A stretch of 64,000 nt of DNA from Mytilisepta virgata. Lineage: Eukaryota; Mollusca; Bivalvia; Mytilida; Mytilidae. The stretch lies in NCBI GenBank assembly GCA_028015205.1, contig CM051516.1, forward strand, positions 46,814,230 to 46,878,229. Direction: 5' to 3'. This document shows, piece after piece, positions 10,501 through 19,616 of this stretch. The position numbers and the translations under genes were made by a program. The notes under the pieces were generated by a model. The model was not told the DNA's origin. It did no database searches and saw only the letters and a list, made by a program, of their open reading frames with translations. Within the stretch, counting starts at the first letter, position 1. Every line of letters starts with the position of its first letter.

Positions 10501-13500
10501 GTAAGGATTTCATGTCTTCAGTGAAAAAGGAATTATTGATGATATCACAGATCACACGAAGGGCAAAAGGACAAAACAAGCATCCACGTACTACCGAATC
10601 CATTTGACGTTCACTCAATGATCCCTTAAAGAGAAAATATAATGTCTTTTCAAAGTGTTTTAAAACAGTGGAATATGTACATGATGCCACGTCAATGAAT
10701 AATATATGAATCTTTTTTCTCTTTCATATGAAAAAAAGGACAAATATACTTAAGGAGCAATCAAAAAACGTAATCCATTGGACTGAAAAACCCGGGAAGA
10801 CAAATGAACAACTACAAGCACAACAAATAAACACAGAAAACTAAAAAACAATGAACAACACAAACTTCTATAGAAACCAGGAGTGAACCCAGGTGATCCG
10901 GAAGGGTAAGCAGTTCCTGCTCCGTATACCGCACCGTCGTGAAGTTCAACAAAGTCAATCCGGTGGAAGTCACAAATCGGTGGAGGCACATGAAATACGG
11001 ATGGCAATGGTTCGTATGTGTCTTAATGTGTCGTTGTTTTACGTCGTTGTCTGTTTTAAAACAAATAAACGCTCGTGTGAAAAAAAACAGATTTTATAAG
11101 GCATTCGAAATATATGATTTAATTCATGTAAAAAATAATATATTTCAGAAGAAAGAAACAAAATAAATTAATTCACCGCCTTAATAAGATCAATATTTGA
11201 TAAACAAATATAGAATGCTAGTATTGAAACTTGTGATATTCGTTTTGTTATTGTGTTCCATTCTCATGACTTTGTCTTTTCGTTGTATTTCGAATTTATG
11301 GACGACTATTCTCACCGTTTTGTTGCTTTAGTATTCTTTTTCAGATATTTAGAAGTATCAGTTCCTTCGAATTCATAACGAATTAATTACCTGTACTATT
11401 TTTATGCATCTACTGACAAGGGTTTTTGCACTTCTTTCATCCAACTGTTTTACTTCAATATTTATGAAGACTTTTTCAAGACCATCTCTTAATGTTTCTA
11501 AATGCGTTGAAACGTTGTCAGACTCTGTCTTTTCCAAAAAGTCATCTTGCGAGGTTATGATAATTCTTGGCTAGTGAAAAAAACATCCCTTTTTGATATG
11601 GAATAACCATCATTTATATATAGAATAGAGAATAGAAACGGGGAATGTGTTAAAGAGACAAGAACCCGACCAAAGTGCAGAAAACAGCTATATGTTCATA
11701 TGATCTTGCAGCTTTTAGGTATAAAGCATCAAATATTCAAAGGGCTTTGCTGATGAAACTGTCTAATTTGATAACGGAAATTTGAATTGCTTTAATTTTT
11801 CACGGAAAATGAGAAATTACCGGTAATCTCCAGATAAATTGTCTCAACTAAAATGTACAAATCCCGTCATCTGAAACAAATCACAGTCCTTACTTAAAAG
11901 GTTAATATAAGGGCATTTCCATATTTAACTTATTGTTTATGTCTTGCAAGACTAGGTGAAGAAAACCCAGACCATTTAAAAATCTGAATCCAAGCGACCA
12001 AGACAAAACCAAGTAGAAGATCAAACAACAACAACAACAAGAGAAAAACAATATAAACTTGACATTGTGTCTGTAATACATCGATGCCCCGCCCTAATAA
12101 ATGAAGCAAAGGTCAAAACTAAACCAGAGTCGCTCAAGCATAAAATATAAGTCATAATGACCAAATTATTGTATGACTGCTCAGTACTGCCCAAGCCATA
12201 TCCACTGATGACGTTTCATTGATACTCTATGCTTAGTTCCAAAGAAATGAACCTGAACGCAAACCTTAACCAGAGTCGCTCAAGCATAAAACGTAGGTCA
12301 TAATGACCCAATTATTGTATGACTGCTCAGTTCTACCCATGGCACATCCACTAATGAAGTTTCATTGATACACTATGCTTAGTTCTAAAGAAATTCACCT
12401 AAACGCAAAACTTAACCAGAGTCGCTCAAGCATCAAATGTATGTCATAATGACCCAATTATTGTATGACTACTCAGTACTACACAAGGCACATTGATGAA
12501 GTTTCAATAATACACTATACTTAGAAATGAACCTAAACGCAAAACTTTACCACATAGTTTGGACGGAAAAGGGTAACTCTATATGCCCCATCCACATTCG
12601 TGGGCGGGGCATAAAAATTGAAATCTGATGACCAACATGGATCCAGCCAAACTGGGTGTGAAATCAATTGTTCGGAATGTTAAACAGTTCGTGCCTCTTA
12701 TAGAAAACCCGCCATGCTGGTCATAACAAGTCCATTACGATTGCATGTTCGGTGATTGACCACGAGTATTTCGAATTACATGGTCAAAAATGATCATATG
12801 CGGCATAAAGTATGATATAAATGTATCTCCAAACAACGACTCTATCGATTGATCAAATATTTATCAAGTACCGGCGTAGAATTTATATAAACTCAAGATA
12901 ATAGGCCGTTTTCGATAGTTGATTCGACTTTCTATATCTCACCCCTTAACTAATGCTGAATAGAAATCATTACTCAAAATGCTCATCTGGCTTTGAATTT
13001 TCGGCATAAAAGTCGATATTAGACCATGTATTGGTACATCTTTTTCATTCTATATACACTTTGGGGGGGTGCAATAAGAGCATACCATGGTGTAAGTTTT
13101 ATTTGTTGTCGAGGACTGAATAATCCCCTTCCTTTTTCGATTTATGGTATCTGTTTATATTGGATTTTTGTCTCACTGGTGTTTATTCCAAATCCATTTT
13201 CAACTATTACCTTTGCTTTTTCTTTTTGCAATGTGTCTTCCAATAGCAATTTAAAAAACTCCATAACCCTAATTTTTTCTGTTATGGTTGCAGTAATGTC
13301 TTCCATATTATCAAACAAGAAAATTTCTAAAAAAGACAGAATGTTATATACTATTCCTGAAGGGTGTGTTTTAGCATCCTACTGAGATGTTTGGGGTCTA
13401 CTCCCTTTATTTGAAAAGATTTAAATATCTGAACTAGACGTTAAAAAATATGGAACCTCCACCAAATTTATTCCGACTCTACGCCGTCTATGCCCCCATT

Positions 13501-16457
13501 GCCTGTGTAATAGATGTATGGAATTTGACTTGATTAAGAGAACTGAGGCATAATTAATCATTAAGTTTGATAATAATGCAATCTTTCGCTATATTCGACT
13601 TTGATGAGGCATAAAAAATTCTGGCAGGGTTAGACAAGCTCATGGGTAGCCAACATTATCATTTCATCCTGCTTCAATTTATGAAAGAAAATAATGAATC
13701 AACATAAGTAAGACTAAGTACATTTGTATACTTAAATTAACGAATTTTTTTGAAAGGATTTGTAATTTATAAATACAGCTTACGCCGTAGATCAATTTTC
13801 TCGGTGAAATAACTTAAAATCCTCCGCTGGAGAATATTTTCCTCTATTTGTAGATCTTTGTCCATTGTTTCTTCGTTTTCCATATTTTCATATGTACTCA
13901 TCTGACCTGCCGTTGATCCTCTTAAATCTTCTATACTATTAATTGTAGTTTGGAGGAAATTTCTAAAGGTTTTGTGTTCTCTACGAAACAAAGACAATAT
14001 GTGGATGCATATGTGTATTGCATTACATTTCTGTAACTTTTGAAATAAATCTTGTTTGTTATTTCTATGTATGTAATGATTTGCATGTAAGTGTGGTCAC
14101 TTTTTATATTACCACACATCTGGGTTTAGGTGCAGACATAAGCTCTCACCAACTTAACTTAGATCAGTTCTAACGACTGCTCTAAGTTAACTTAGAACAG
14201 TTCTGCTGAATGCTTTAGAGCTGCTCTAGAATAGAATCCTGACTGCTCTAGAACATATTCCTGACCGATTCTGACTGCTCTAAGCTATCATGGTCAAGAA
14301 TAGCTTTAAGCTGTTATGGTCAAGAACCACTCTAGCATGTCATTGTCTACAACAGTTCTATAACCTTTCATAGTCTAGAATATTTCTAGTAACAGTCAGG
14401 ATTTAAAATAAATAAGAAATCCCAACTTAAAGTTTCAGTAAAGTCTTTTTGTAACACTATAAATAAAAATACAGTCAAAACTGCTCAAGAGACCACCTGT
14501 ATTAAGCAAAAACCTGTCTTATATGACCACTATTTTTACATCACTTTATAGTGCATTTCATATAAACTGAACCTGTATTAAAAGTCTTATGAGACCACTT
14601 TCCAGCTCTCCGTTTTGTGGTCTCTTAAGACAGGTTTGACTATACCATACTGAACAAAAGCTTAATTCTTGACCAGAGCTGTCTTTAAAAAAAACAGCCG
14701 TGGACCAGAACTGTTCGTCGACTCCAAGTTAACTTAGATCACTGCTCTGCAAGTTAACTTGGACGAGAGGTTTTAACTGGTTGCAACTGTATATATGTCG
14801 GACATGCAGCAAGACTAAAATGGTATATGGCGGTCTTCAAATTGAAAATGATATCCGTGTAGAAGTCCAAATTTGTAACTTTCAAGATTGAGAAAACCGT
14901 CAAAATTTGTTTCCTTGCTTTCAACTTTTGTGAGGTTATGGGTCTATCTAGTTACAAAAATTTATACACCACATCCTTTTTAACATATTACATGTATAGA
15001 GTTTGTCCTTTTTACTCTGTGGAAGTTGATTTAATGTATAAAATGTACAGGTGTACGCTCATATATTTATGTATGGTGTATTTATTTTTGGGATTATTCC
15101 TTCTCATCTCATGCGTTTTCAATATTTTCTTTTCTACAGCTAGATTACGTATTTAAGTTTTGAAAGGTCGTCTACAATATTTTTTAATTCATAAATTTGT
15201 ATTACTTCTACGTCACTTAATATATACATATATATTTTATATGTCCTGTGATTTTTTGTTTTTATTACTCCTTTAAATTATAATTTTATTTTAAGTTTTC
15301 TTTGTCTTTTATCCTTTGAAATTGGTTTATATTACTCTGAATCTGTGTTAATTGAGCCGTAATTTGAAGAGACATTTTGTCACTTGTATGTATGACTTTT
15401 GTGTCAAAAAATTAAATTCGCCATATCTAGTATTAAACATGCGATGAATACAATTTCACTTACCATCAAATATAGACATGCTAAGTTTTTGAGATTTTAA
15501 AATATGTGTTCTTACCGTAATTCTATTTTGAAAGTGGTCCAGTTCCTACCACGTAATTCATAGCATACCGTGCTGGCAATACTGGTCTTCCCCATCCCTC
15601 CCAATCCACACAACAATATTCCTTTTTTTTAAAAAAAAGTTAGATAAGTCAGACTAGTATACTATGCGTACATGTATTTTTGACATTATTCCAGATTTTC
15701 AAATAATACAAATAGAATCAATGTGCAGTATATAGGTTCATTTACATATCAGTTTACCTCTCTCACATGTTAAAATACATTTTTTTTTATCATTTTCAAG
15801 TCAAGTGTACAGCATAAATCTGATGTTATGAATTTAAAACTCTTTTGAAAAGATGTTGATTCTTTTAAATTCAGTATTGACTTAACAAAGTATATACTGT
15901 TAAACTCTGTATTCATATTGTCACTTTCGTGAACACGGATAGCGAAAGATGTAGGAAAGATGAAAAGTGATGGCAATGACTCACTCCACCATTTGTGCTT
16001 GGCAAGTTTAAATATGATAAATACCCTTTGTTTTCCCTTCTTCTATCACAGCTTTCATTGTTTTAATTTCTTCTTCTCTACCAACAAAATTAACATCTCT
16101 AAAAATTCCTCTCTTCACACATTCAGCTTGAATCTTTCGCAAACCTTCTCTGTATTTTTTCAAACAGTTTTCAACTTTCGTCGTGCCCTGTTGTGTATGT
16201 AAGTCCATATACCCCATTAAATTAATCAAGAATTCAAGAATGTCGTTCTTGTCGCTAAAATTATTCTCTAATGCCTCAAAATAATCTTCTGTAGTATTGA
16301 CAGCCTTTGAGCCAAGTTTAGATCTTGAGAGAATACGTATTTCATCTAAATCATGTTTATCTAAGTTTTGACACAAGTAATGGACAACTTTATCCCAGAC
16401 ATCTATTTCATTTTGTTGTCCTGAAGAAATTAGTTGTACAATTTTTTCCAGATCCAT
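4519..16457 (-). CDS. DED-like/NB-ARC/TPR STAND receptor, complete 11-exon gene
   Basis: Predicted signalling ATPase of the STAND class, about 1,293 residues. Exons in transcript order are 16457-16025, 15621-15516, 13980-13784, 13326-13211, 11570-11391, 10720-9004, 7564-7362, 6836-6185, 5964-5839, 5037-4951 and 4583-4519; all junctions agree in phase. Domains: death-effector-like helices (residues ~20-90, DYFEALEN and FLINLMGYMDL); FVGRE linker (124-128); Walker A GLGGMGKT (150-157); Walker B IFLFDNMED (247-255); sensor-1 PRIIITSQ (285-292); degenerate GLPL as CPFAL; winged-helix-like LSLFGTSKFDL (~450); TPR-like helices (~695-908); Ser/Asp/Glu-rich tail; short C-terminus. By analogy with other STAND proteins, nucleotide-driven oligomerisation would follow ligand binding by the TPRs. 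Ligand and partners are unknown. The start ATG was chosen because an acceptor lies just upstream at 16472, implying a 5' non-coding exon. Confidence 0.85.
4951..5037 (-). CDS. NB-ARC gene exon 10
   Basis: 87 nt, acceptor ttaaag before 5037, donor gtaaat at 4950; phase 1 at both ends. It encodes SIMDELRHIEPFTSPAVRD then LVKEIEVGNG, an amphipathic, conserved-looking helix after the disordered linker. Confidence 0.65.
5839..5964 (-). CDS. NB-ARC gene exon 9
   Basis: 126 nt, acceptor acacag before 5964, donor gtatga at 5838; phase 1 at both ends. It encodes QEETYSETIEGRENQITKK, then PKQQNKSTRGEDKSSQTDHR, a highly charged linker. Support is splice sites and phase only. Confidence 0.65.
6185..6836 (-). 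CDS. NB-ARC gene exon 8: Ser/acid-rich low-complexity tail
   Basis: 652 nt, acceptor gctag before 6836, donor gtgagt at 6184; phase 0 in, phase 1 out. It encodes a disordered-looking stretch rich in Ser, Asp and Glu (SSISSDDLSLSADEMS, SSSSSGVSSMSD, ISEESDEVFD) with the ordered-looking island RPTKFALRLDIPQ and a basic GKKRKSES near the end. It is likely a phosphorylated linker; KKRK could be a nuclear localisation signal, which is speculative. Confidence 0.75.
7362..7564 (-). CDS. NB-ARC gene exon 7
   Basis: Acceptor ctattgtag before 7564, donor gtatga at 7361; phase 1 in, phase 0 out. It encodes GLERGEPDEYDLTTKGLL, then IEKILVQKPNIILGSHIIN, ending DAQEAIKIFYS. The last part looks like a final helix pair of the repeat domain. 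It carries no recognised motif of its own and is supported by splice sites and phase. Confidence 0.75.
7913..8205. repeat. Copy of the GCCACAYCAAATTG terminal-repeat family, left end
   Basis: Begins AAGGCCACATCAAATTGG and continues with diverged sequence shared with the complete copy at 48621-48961 (GAAGATCAAATTTANGTGCG block near 8021). The right terminus is not evident, so it is truncated or decayed. It lies in intron 6 of the NB-ARC gene. Confidence 0.6.
9004..10720 (-). CDS. NB-ARC gene exon 6: ARC/winged helix and TPR-like region
   Basis: A 1,717-nt exon. Donor gtaggc at 9003 gives the in-phase join to exon 7; without it the frame would stop at 8981. The 5' end is less certain: acceptor at 10721-10722 (exon from 10720) or at 10712-10713 (exon from 10711), both in frame. 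It encodes the degenerate GLPL region (GCLFCPFALRVI), the winged-helix-like segment LSLFGTSKFDL, a charged helical linker, then repeated A/G-rich helix pairs typical of TPRs (YYKGLVLSDL, YNCKGCLFYKEK, YANIGACHFRLGQLYEG, AKAHMCLNNFSEAEEDFNEC). Confidence 0.9.
10727..10990. repeat. Dispersed repeat (R1 family), touching an exon acceptor
   Basis: Shares GGACAAATATAC, AAGGAGCAAT and AACCAGGAGTGAACCCAGG with copies at 19925-20110 (opposite orientation) and 55640-55765, and more loosely with 33870-34030. On the minus strand its end supplies the T-rich tract just before exon 6 of the NB-ARC gene. Probably a SINE-like or other non-autonomous element. Confidence 0.75.
11391..11570 (-). CDS. NB-ARC gene exon 5: sensor-1/RNBS-B
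   Basis: 180 nt, acceptor ctag before 11570, donor gtaatt at 11390; phase 0 at both ends. It begins PRIIITSQDDFLEK, the classic NB-ARC sensor-1 strand, and continues to VFINIEVKQLDERSAKTLV, the usual 'V..L....A..L' element after it. Confidence 0.88.
11620..11700 (-). repeat. Fragment of mussel-type dispersed repeat (R2 family)
   Basis: Reverse complement of the end of 57765-58090, sharing the block read here as ACGGGGAATGTGT ... AAGAGACAAGAACCCGACCAA. It lies in intron 4 of the NB-ARC gene. Confidence 0.7.
12084..12612. mobile_element. Non-autonomous element with ATGCCCCGCCC inverted ends and three internal 146-bp repeats
   Basis: Terminal inverted repeats ATGCCCCGCCC (12084-12094) and GGGCGGGGCAT (12602-12612) bound about 529 bp. 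Inside, AGAGTCGCTCAAGCAT starts copies at 12126, 12272 and 12418, an exact 146-bp spacing; the third copy is shortened at its end. No ORF. It lies in intron 4 of the NB-ARC gene. Confidence 0.75.
13211..13326 (-). CDS. NB-ARC gene exon 4: Walker B
   Basis: 116 nt, acceptor tttttag before 13326, donor gtaata at 13210; phase 1 in, phase 0 out. It encodes IFLFDNMEDITATITEKI then MEFFKLLLEDTLQKEKAK. IFLFDN is a hydrophobic run ending in the Mg2+-coordinating Asp251. Phase matches both neighbours exactly. Confidence 0.88.
13784..13980 (-). CDS. NB-ARC gene exon 3
   Basis: Acceptor cgtag before 13980, donor gtaagc at 13783; phase 2 in, phase 1 out. It encodes REHKTFRNFLQTTINSIEDL, an acidic insert (ENMENEETMDKD), and ILQRRILSYFTEKIDLR. 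This is the helical stretch between Walker A and Walker B. The paralogue exon (61335-61468) aligns at both ends but lacks roughly 20 residues of the acidic insert. Confidence 0.85.
14140..14400. repeat. Degenerate repeats of CTGCTCTA/GTCAAGAA type
   Basis: Short diverged motifs (CTGCTCTAAG, CTGCTCTAGAA, ATGGTCAAGAA) recur, and the palindrome AAGTTAACTTAGA appears here and at 14727 and 14749. The 14.14-14.78 kb stretch may be one element with AAGTTAACTT-rich ends interrupted by the MITE at 14470. Confidence 0.5.
14470..14644. mobile_element. MITE with TACAGTCAAA terminal inverted repeats
   Basis: Left end TACAGTCAAAACTG (14470) and right end CAGGTTTGACTATA (to 14644) are inverted repeats; subterminal AGAGACCACCTGT and GTGGTCTCTTAAGACAGG also pair. 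About 175 bp with no ORF. The terminal sequence resembles Tc1/mariner-like MITEs; a related right end occurs at 25431-25443. Confidence 0.7.
15516..15621 (-). CDS. NB-ARC gene exon 2: Walker A (P-loop)
   Basis: 106 nt, acceptor aaaag before 15621 and donor gtaaga at 15515. It enters in phase 1 and exits in phase 2. It encodes GILLCGLGGMGKTSIASTV, the nucleotide-binding P-loop, with catalytic Lys156 and Thr157. Its length and phases are identical to the plus-strand paralogue's exon at 55971-56076. Confidence 0.92.
16025..16457 (-). CDS. NB-ARC gene exon 1 (coding): death-effector-like domain and FVGRE linker
   Basis: Starts at MDLEKIVQLISSG (ATG 16457-16455). A 3' splice acceptor (cttgcag, then exon from 16472) sits 15 nt upstream, so the first coding exon also carries a little 5' UTR. 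It ends before donor gtattt at 16024 in phase 1. Helical pattern: DVWDKVVHYL, then DLDEIRILSRSKL, DYFEALEN, ILEFLINLMGYMDL, the spacing of a DED. FVGREEEIKTM is the usual entry motif of NB-ARC/AAA-type STAND modules. A CARD or DEATH fold is the alternative. Confidence 0.85.
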
Positions 16458-16472
16458 TATCGATGAGTTCAC

Positions 16473-19219
16473 CTGCAAGTGAAAAATTGAAAAAGAGAAA
16501 GTGGTTTTACATCTTAGGTCATTTCAGCACTACGGCTAAAAGAACAATATACATTTAATACTATATGCATTTTTAATAGTAGTATAATCTATATGTAGTA
16601 CAATATATGTACTTATTGTCTGAATACAAATCTAAAAATGCTGCAACTTTTTAGTTATGGATGCTATTCCTTTGTTGTTTTTTTTTTGTTGTTCAGAAAA
16701 TGACGTAACGTCCGTGAAAAGTAACGGACTACTTCACCTTGCACTCTTAAATCAGTAAAATGAAGAAGTCTCCTTTTGGCTCTAAATATTAATAAATCAA
16801 TTTTTTAAGCTCACTCTTTCCCATTATGTAAAGATAAATAAACATAATTTAGTTACGTTTAGAAATTGTCACGAGGTACACGTTTTCTACGCTCTCGTTG
16901 CTATTCATATATTGTACTTAGAAGATTTTTCTTTAAAAAGATTGCTCATTTTGACATTTCAAATTCATCTACAATTTTCAAATGCACTTCGGAATTTGAG
17001 CACTGATTGCGAGTCATGATGTGACAACGTGTGAATATCAGCATAAAATGGTTACATTTCACAGTTGATTTGTAACACGACCTTCTTTGTTGTTACATAA
17101 ACTACGATAAGGCTATGTTAACATCATCACTTCTTACATGTCTTATCAGATATTTTATCACTCGATTGATACGAAATTTCCCTCACTTACATCCTGGCGA
17201 GTGCCGTAAACGGAGGGCATGATATGCTTACCCTTCCGGAAAACCTGCTGCAACTCCTGGATTTTTGTAAGAATTTACATTGCAAGTGCTGTAGATTTTG
17301 TACGGTTTTCTTATGGTTTTGTGTCTTTGTAGTTAGTTGTCTCATGAATTCACCTTATCTCTGGGTTTTTTGACATCACTGTCGTATTGCTGCGGTGTTC
17401 TTTTCAGATATTTGAAATTAGTGTAAACCCGTACATTCTGAGAATAAATCACCAACTTCTATGATAGCAAGGTTAAGAATTAAGACTTTTAGTAATGACA
17501 TTAGCGTCACAACTTATGTAATGCATGGATTACCATAACACGTCAAGCTGAAGTACAAACTTGTGTATCAATAAACCTTATAATTGCTGGTAAATTTCTA
17601 TTAAATAGTTATCTGTTGACCAAAAAAGATGGTTAAGCCGACCACAGGGCACAATCAAGCCCAATGTAATAATTTTTCTTCTCAAAATGAATTCGGCCCG
17701 CTGAAAATGTAATTTAGACATGTTGCCAAAATAAAAAGTACATTTGTATGTAGATTACTATGTTGAGATTTTTTTCTTATGAACAAGAACTCCCTCTGAG
17801 AGAACTCCACATAGAGCACACACATTAGACATGAAAATATTGCATTTACTGTATACAAAGTCTAATACACCATGTACAAAGGAGTTTTGAAGCTCCGTTA
17901 TTGTTACCTATACAATAAGCTTAACTGGTCGTCAGCATTTGGTGTGTTATGGAACAAAATAAAAGTCGACTACTTACTAAAAAAAAGCTAGAAATCACCT
18001 GTATATACAAAATCTGTTTTCAAACCAGGAAGTGTAACAGCCCTTGCAATTCCAATCAATTTCCGTTGTGTATTCAATTCTTTCCCTTTGTTGTTTTATT
18101 GCCAATGCCAACAGTGGCGTATTTATTGGGTCTATAAATATCAAAATTTCTATTTTTTACATGTAATGCAAGCCCGACTTTAATATACACATTAAACTGC
18201 TTATATAAAATCTATTTAGAATTACACATTTAAGCAAAAGCCCCAGGTCCCTGTTATTCTATTCTATCAGTTTTTAATAGGAAAAAAGTAATATTTCGCA
18301 CGCGGTCAAAGATCACTTCTTTACTCATAAAAGTAAAAAACAGAGTACATTAATTTAATTCTACCTAAATATTATGCAAGACCAAATTTGACCCACAAGA
18401 GAGACAGTTTTAACCAAAATTTTATGTTTTGAGGCCATTACGAACTTTTTTGCCGTAATTTTGACTGGATGGACGATTTGTTGGGAAATTATATACCATT
18501 CATGGTTATTTTTAGCCTGTTTTATAATTATAAAAAAAATTGCTTTATTATCATATTTACAATGAGGGTGCATACTATAAATATTTTCTTTCTTATTTTG
18601 TTTTGATGTAACAGTTAACAAATATTTCAAAGTATTCATTACCTTCTATACATTTGTATTTGCAGTTCAAAATATTTCCTATTAAATCTATTCAAAAGAT
18701 ATAAAGGATGTCGTACCGGGTCTCTTATATATACAGATTAAATTTCCCGTTATCTACTGAAGGTTTGACTATTTAAAGAGGCCACTTTCGGGGTTAGAGT
18801 AGACGATTAACAATTTACCATACAAAATTATACAAATCTGCACCTGAAATAAAATCATAAGGAAATCACACGTTCCTTTATCGAGACAGCGTCAAGTTTC
18901 TAGAGCTCACATGGGAGGCCAACAATTAGGCAAGCAGCTCCCTATGAATATCCTTGTTCAAATTATTATAATTTGGTACATTGGTATTACAAACATCAGG
19001 TTAACTTAAAATCTACCTGAGTCTAATCATAATAATTTTGAATAAGTTTTCTTACCTCCAATGCATACGGACTTTTCCGAATATAGGCTGTTCACGGTGT
19101 TTATTGATGCATGTTTGACACAAATTTACTTCCTGTTTACAGTCAAAATATGGAGGTCTTCGGTTTGATATACATCTGACTTCATAGGAATAAGAATATG
19201 TAGCAAAGTAAAAGTAAAT
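16473..19219. promoter_or_regulatory. Shared 2.7-kb intergenic region between head-to-head NB-ARC genes
   Basis: Both paralogues read outward from this region. It must hold the promoters and the non-coding first exon implied by the acceptor at 16472. I could not place a TATA box or transcription start with confidence. A diverged repeat (about 17200-17260, containing GCTTACCCTTCCGG) related to the R1 family lies inside. Confidence 0.4.
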
Positions 19220-19616
19220 ATGGCAAATAAAAGCTCTTCACCTACACCTTTGGATAAAACAATGTGTTACTTAAAGGAAAAATTAATTTACGAGGAAATT
19301 CAAAATAAAATGATGAGCTTTAGTCCATATAAAGACTATGGTAATGAATTGCTTGAAAGTGTTGAGAAAATACAAGAAAAGAAAATACTGTCCGATGAGG
19401 AAATATTGGAAAACTTGATGATGGTTGCAGATTCGCTTGAATTGTACACAGATTTAGGAAGCAAGAAAGTATCCAAAATGTTCAAACAATCTAAAGAGGA
19501 ACTACAGAAATATTGGGATGAGATCCGATGCGTTGCTGAATACGAATGTCGACATTTGAAAGGCCGACAGAAGGATGTAGAGACGATATTGAATGGTTTG
19601 AAAGAAGGATATGTTG
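19220..19616 (+). CDS. Paralogue exon 1: death-effector-like domain
   Basis: 397 nt from ATG to donor gtaagg at 19617; exits in phase 1. It encodes MANKSSSPTPLDKTM, a helical bundle, then SKMFKQSKEELQKYWDEIR and HLKGRQKDVETILNGLKEGY. It aligns over its second half with exon 1 of the minus-strand gene. The open frame continuing to 19786 is hydrophobic intron read-through. Confidence 0.8.

Noticed and set aside
10209..10607. 132-codon plus-strand ORF
   Set aside because: Opposite-strand shadow of the large TPR-like exon of the NB-ARC gene.
13026..13385. 119-codon plus-strand ORF
   Set aside because: Shadow of the minus-strand Walker B exon and its flanks; no domain on the plus strand.
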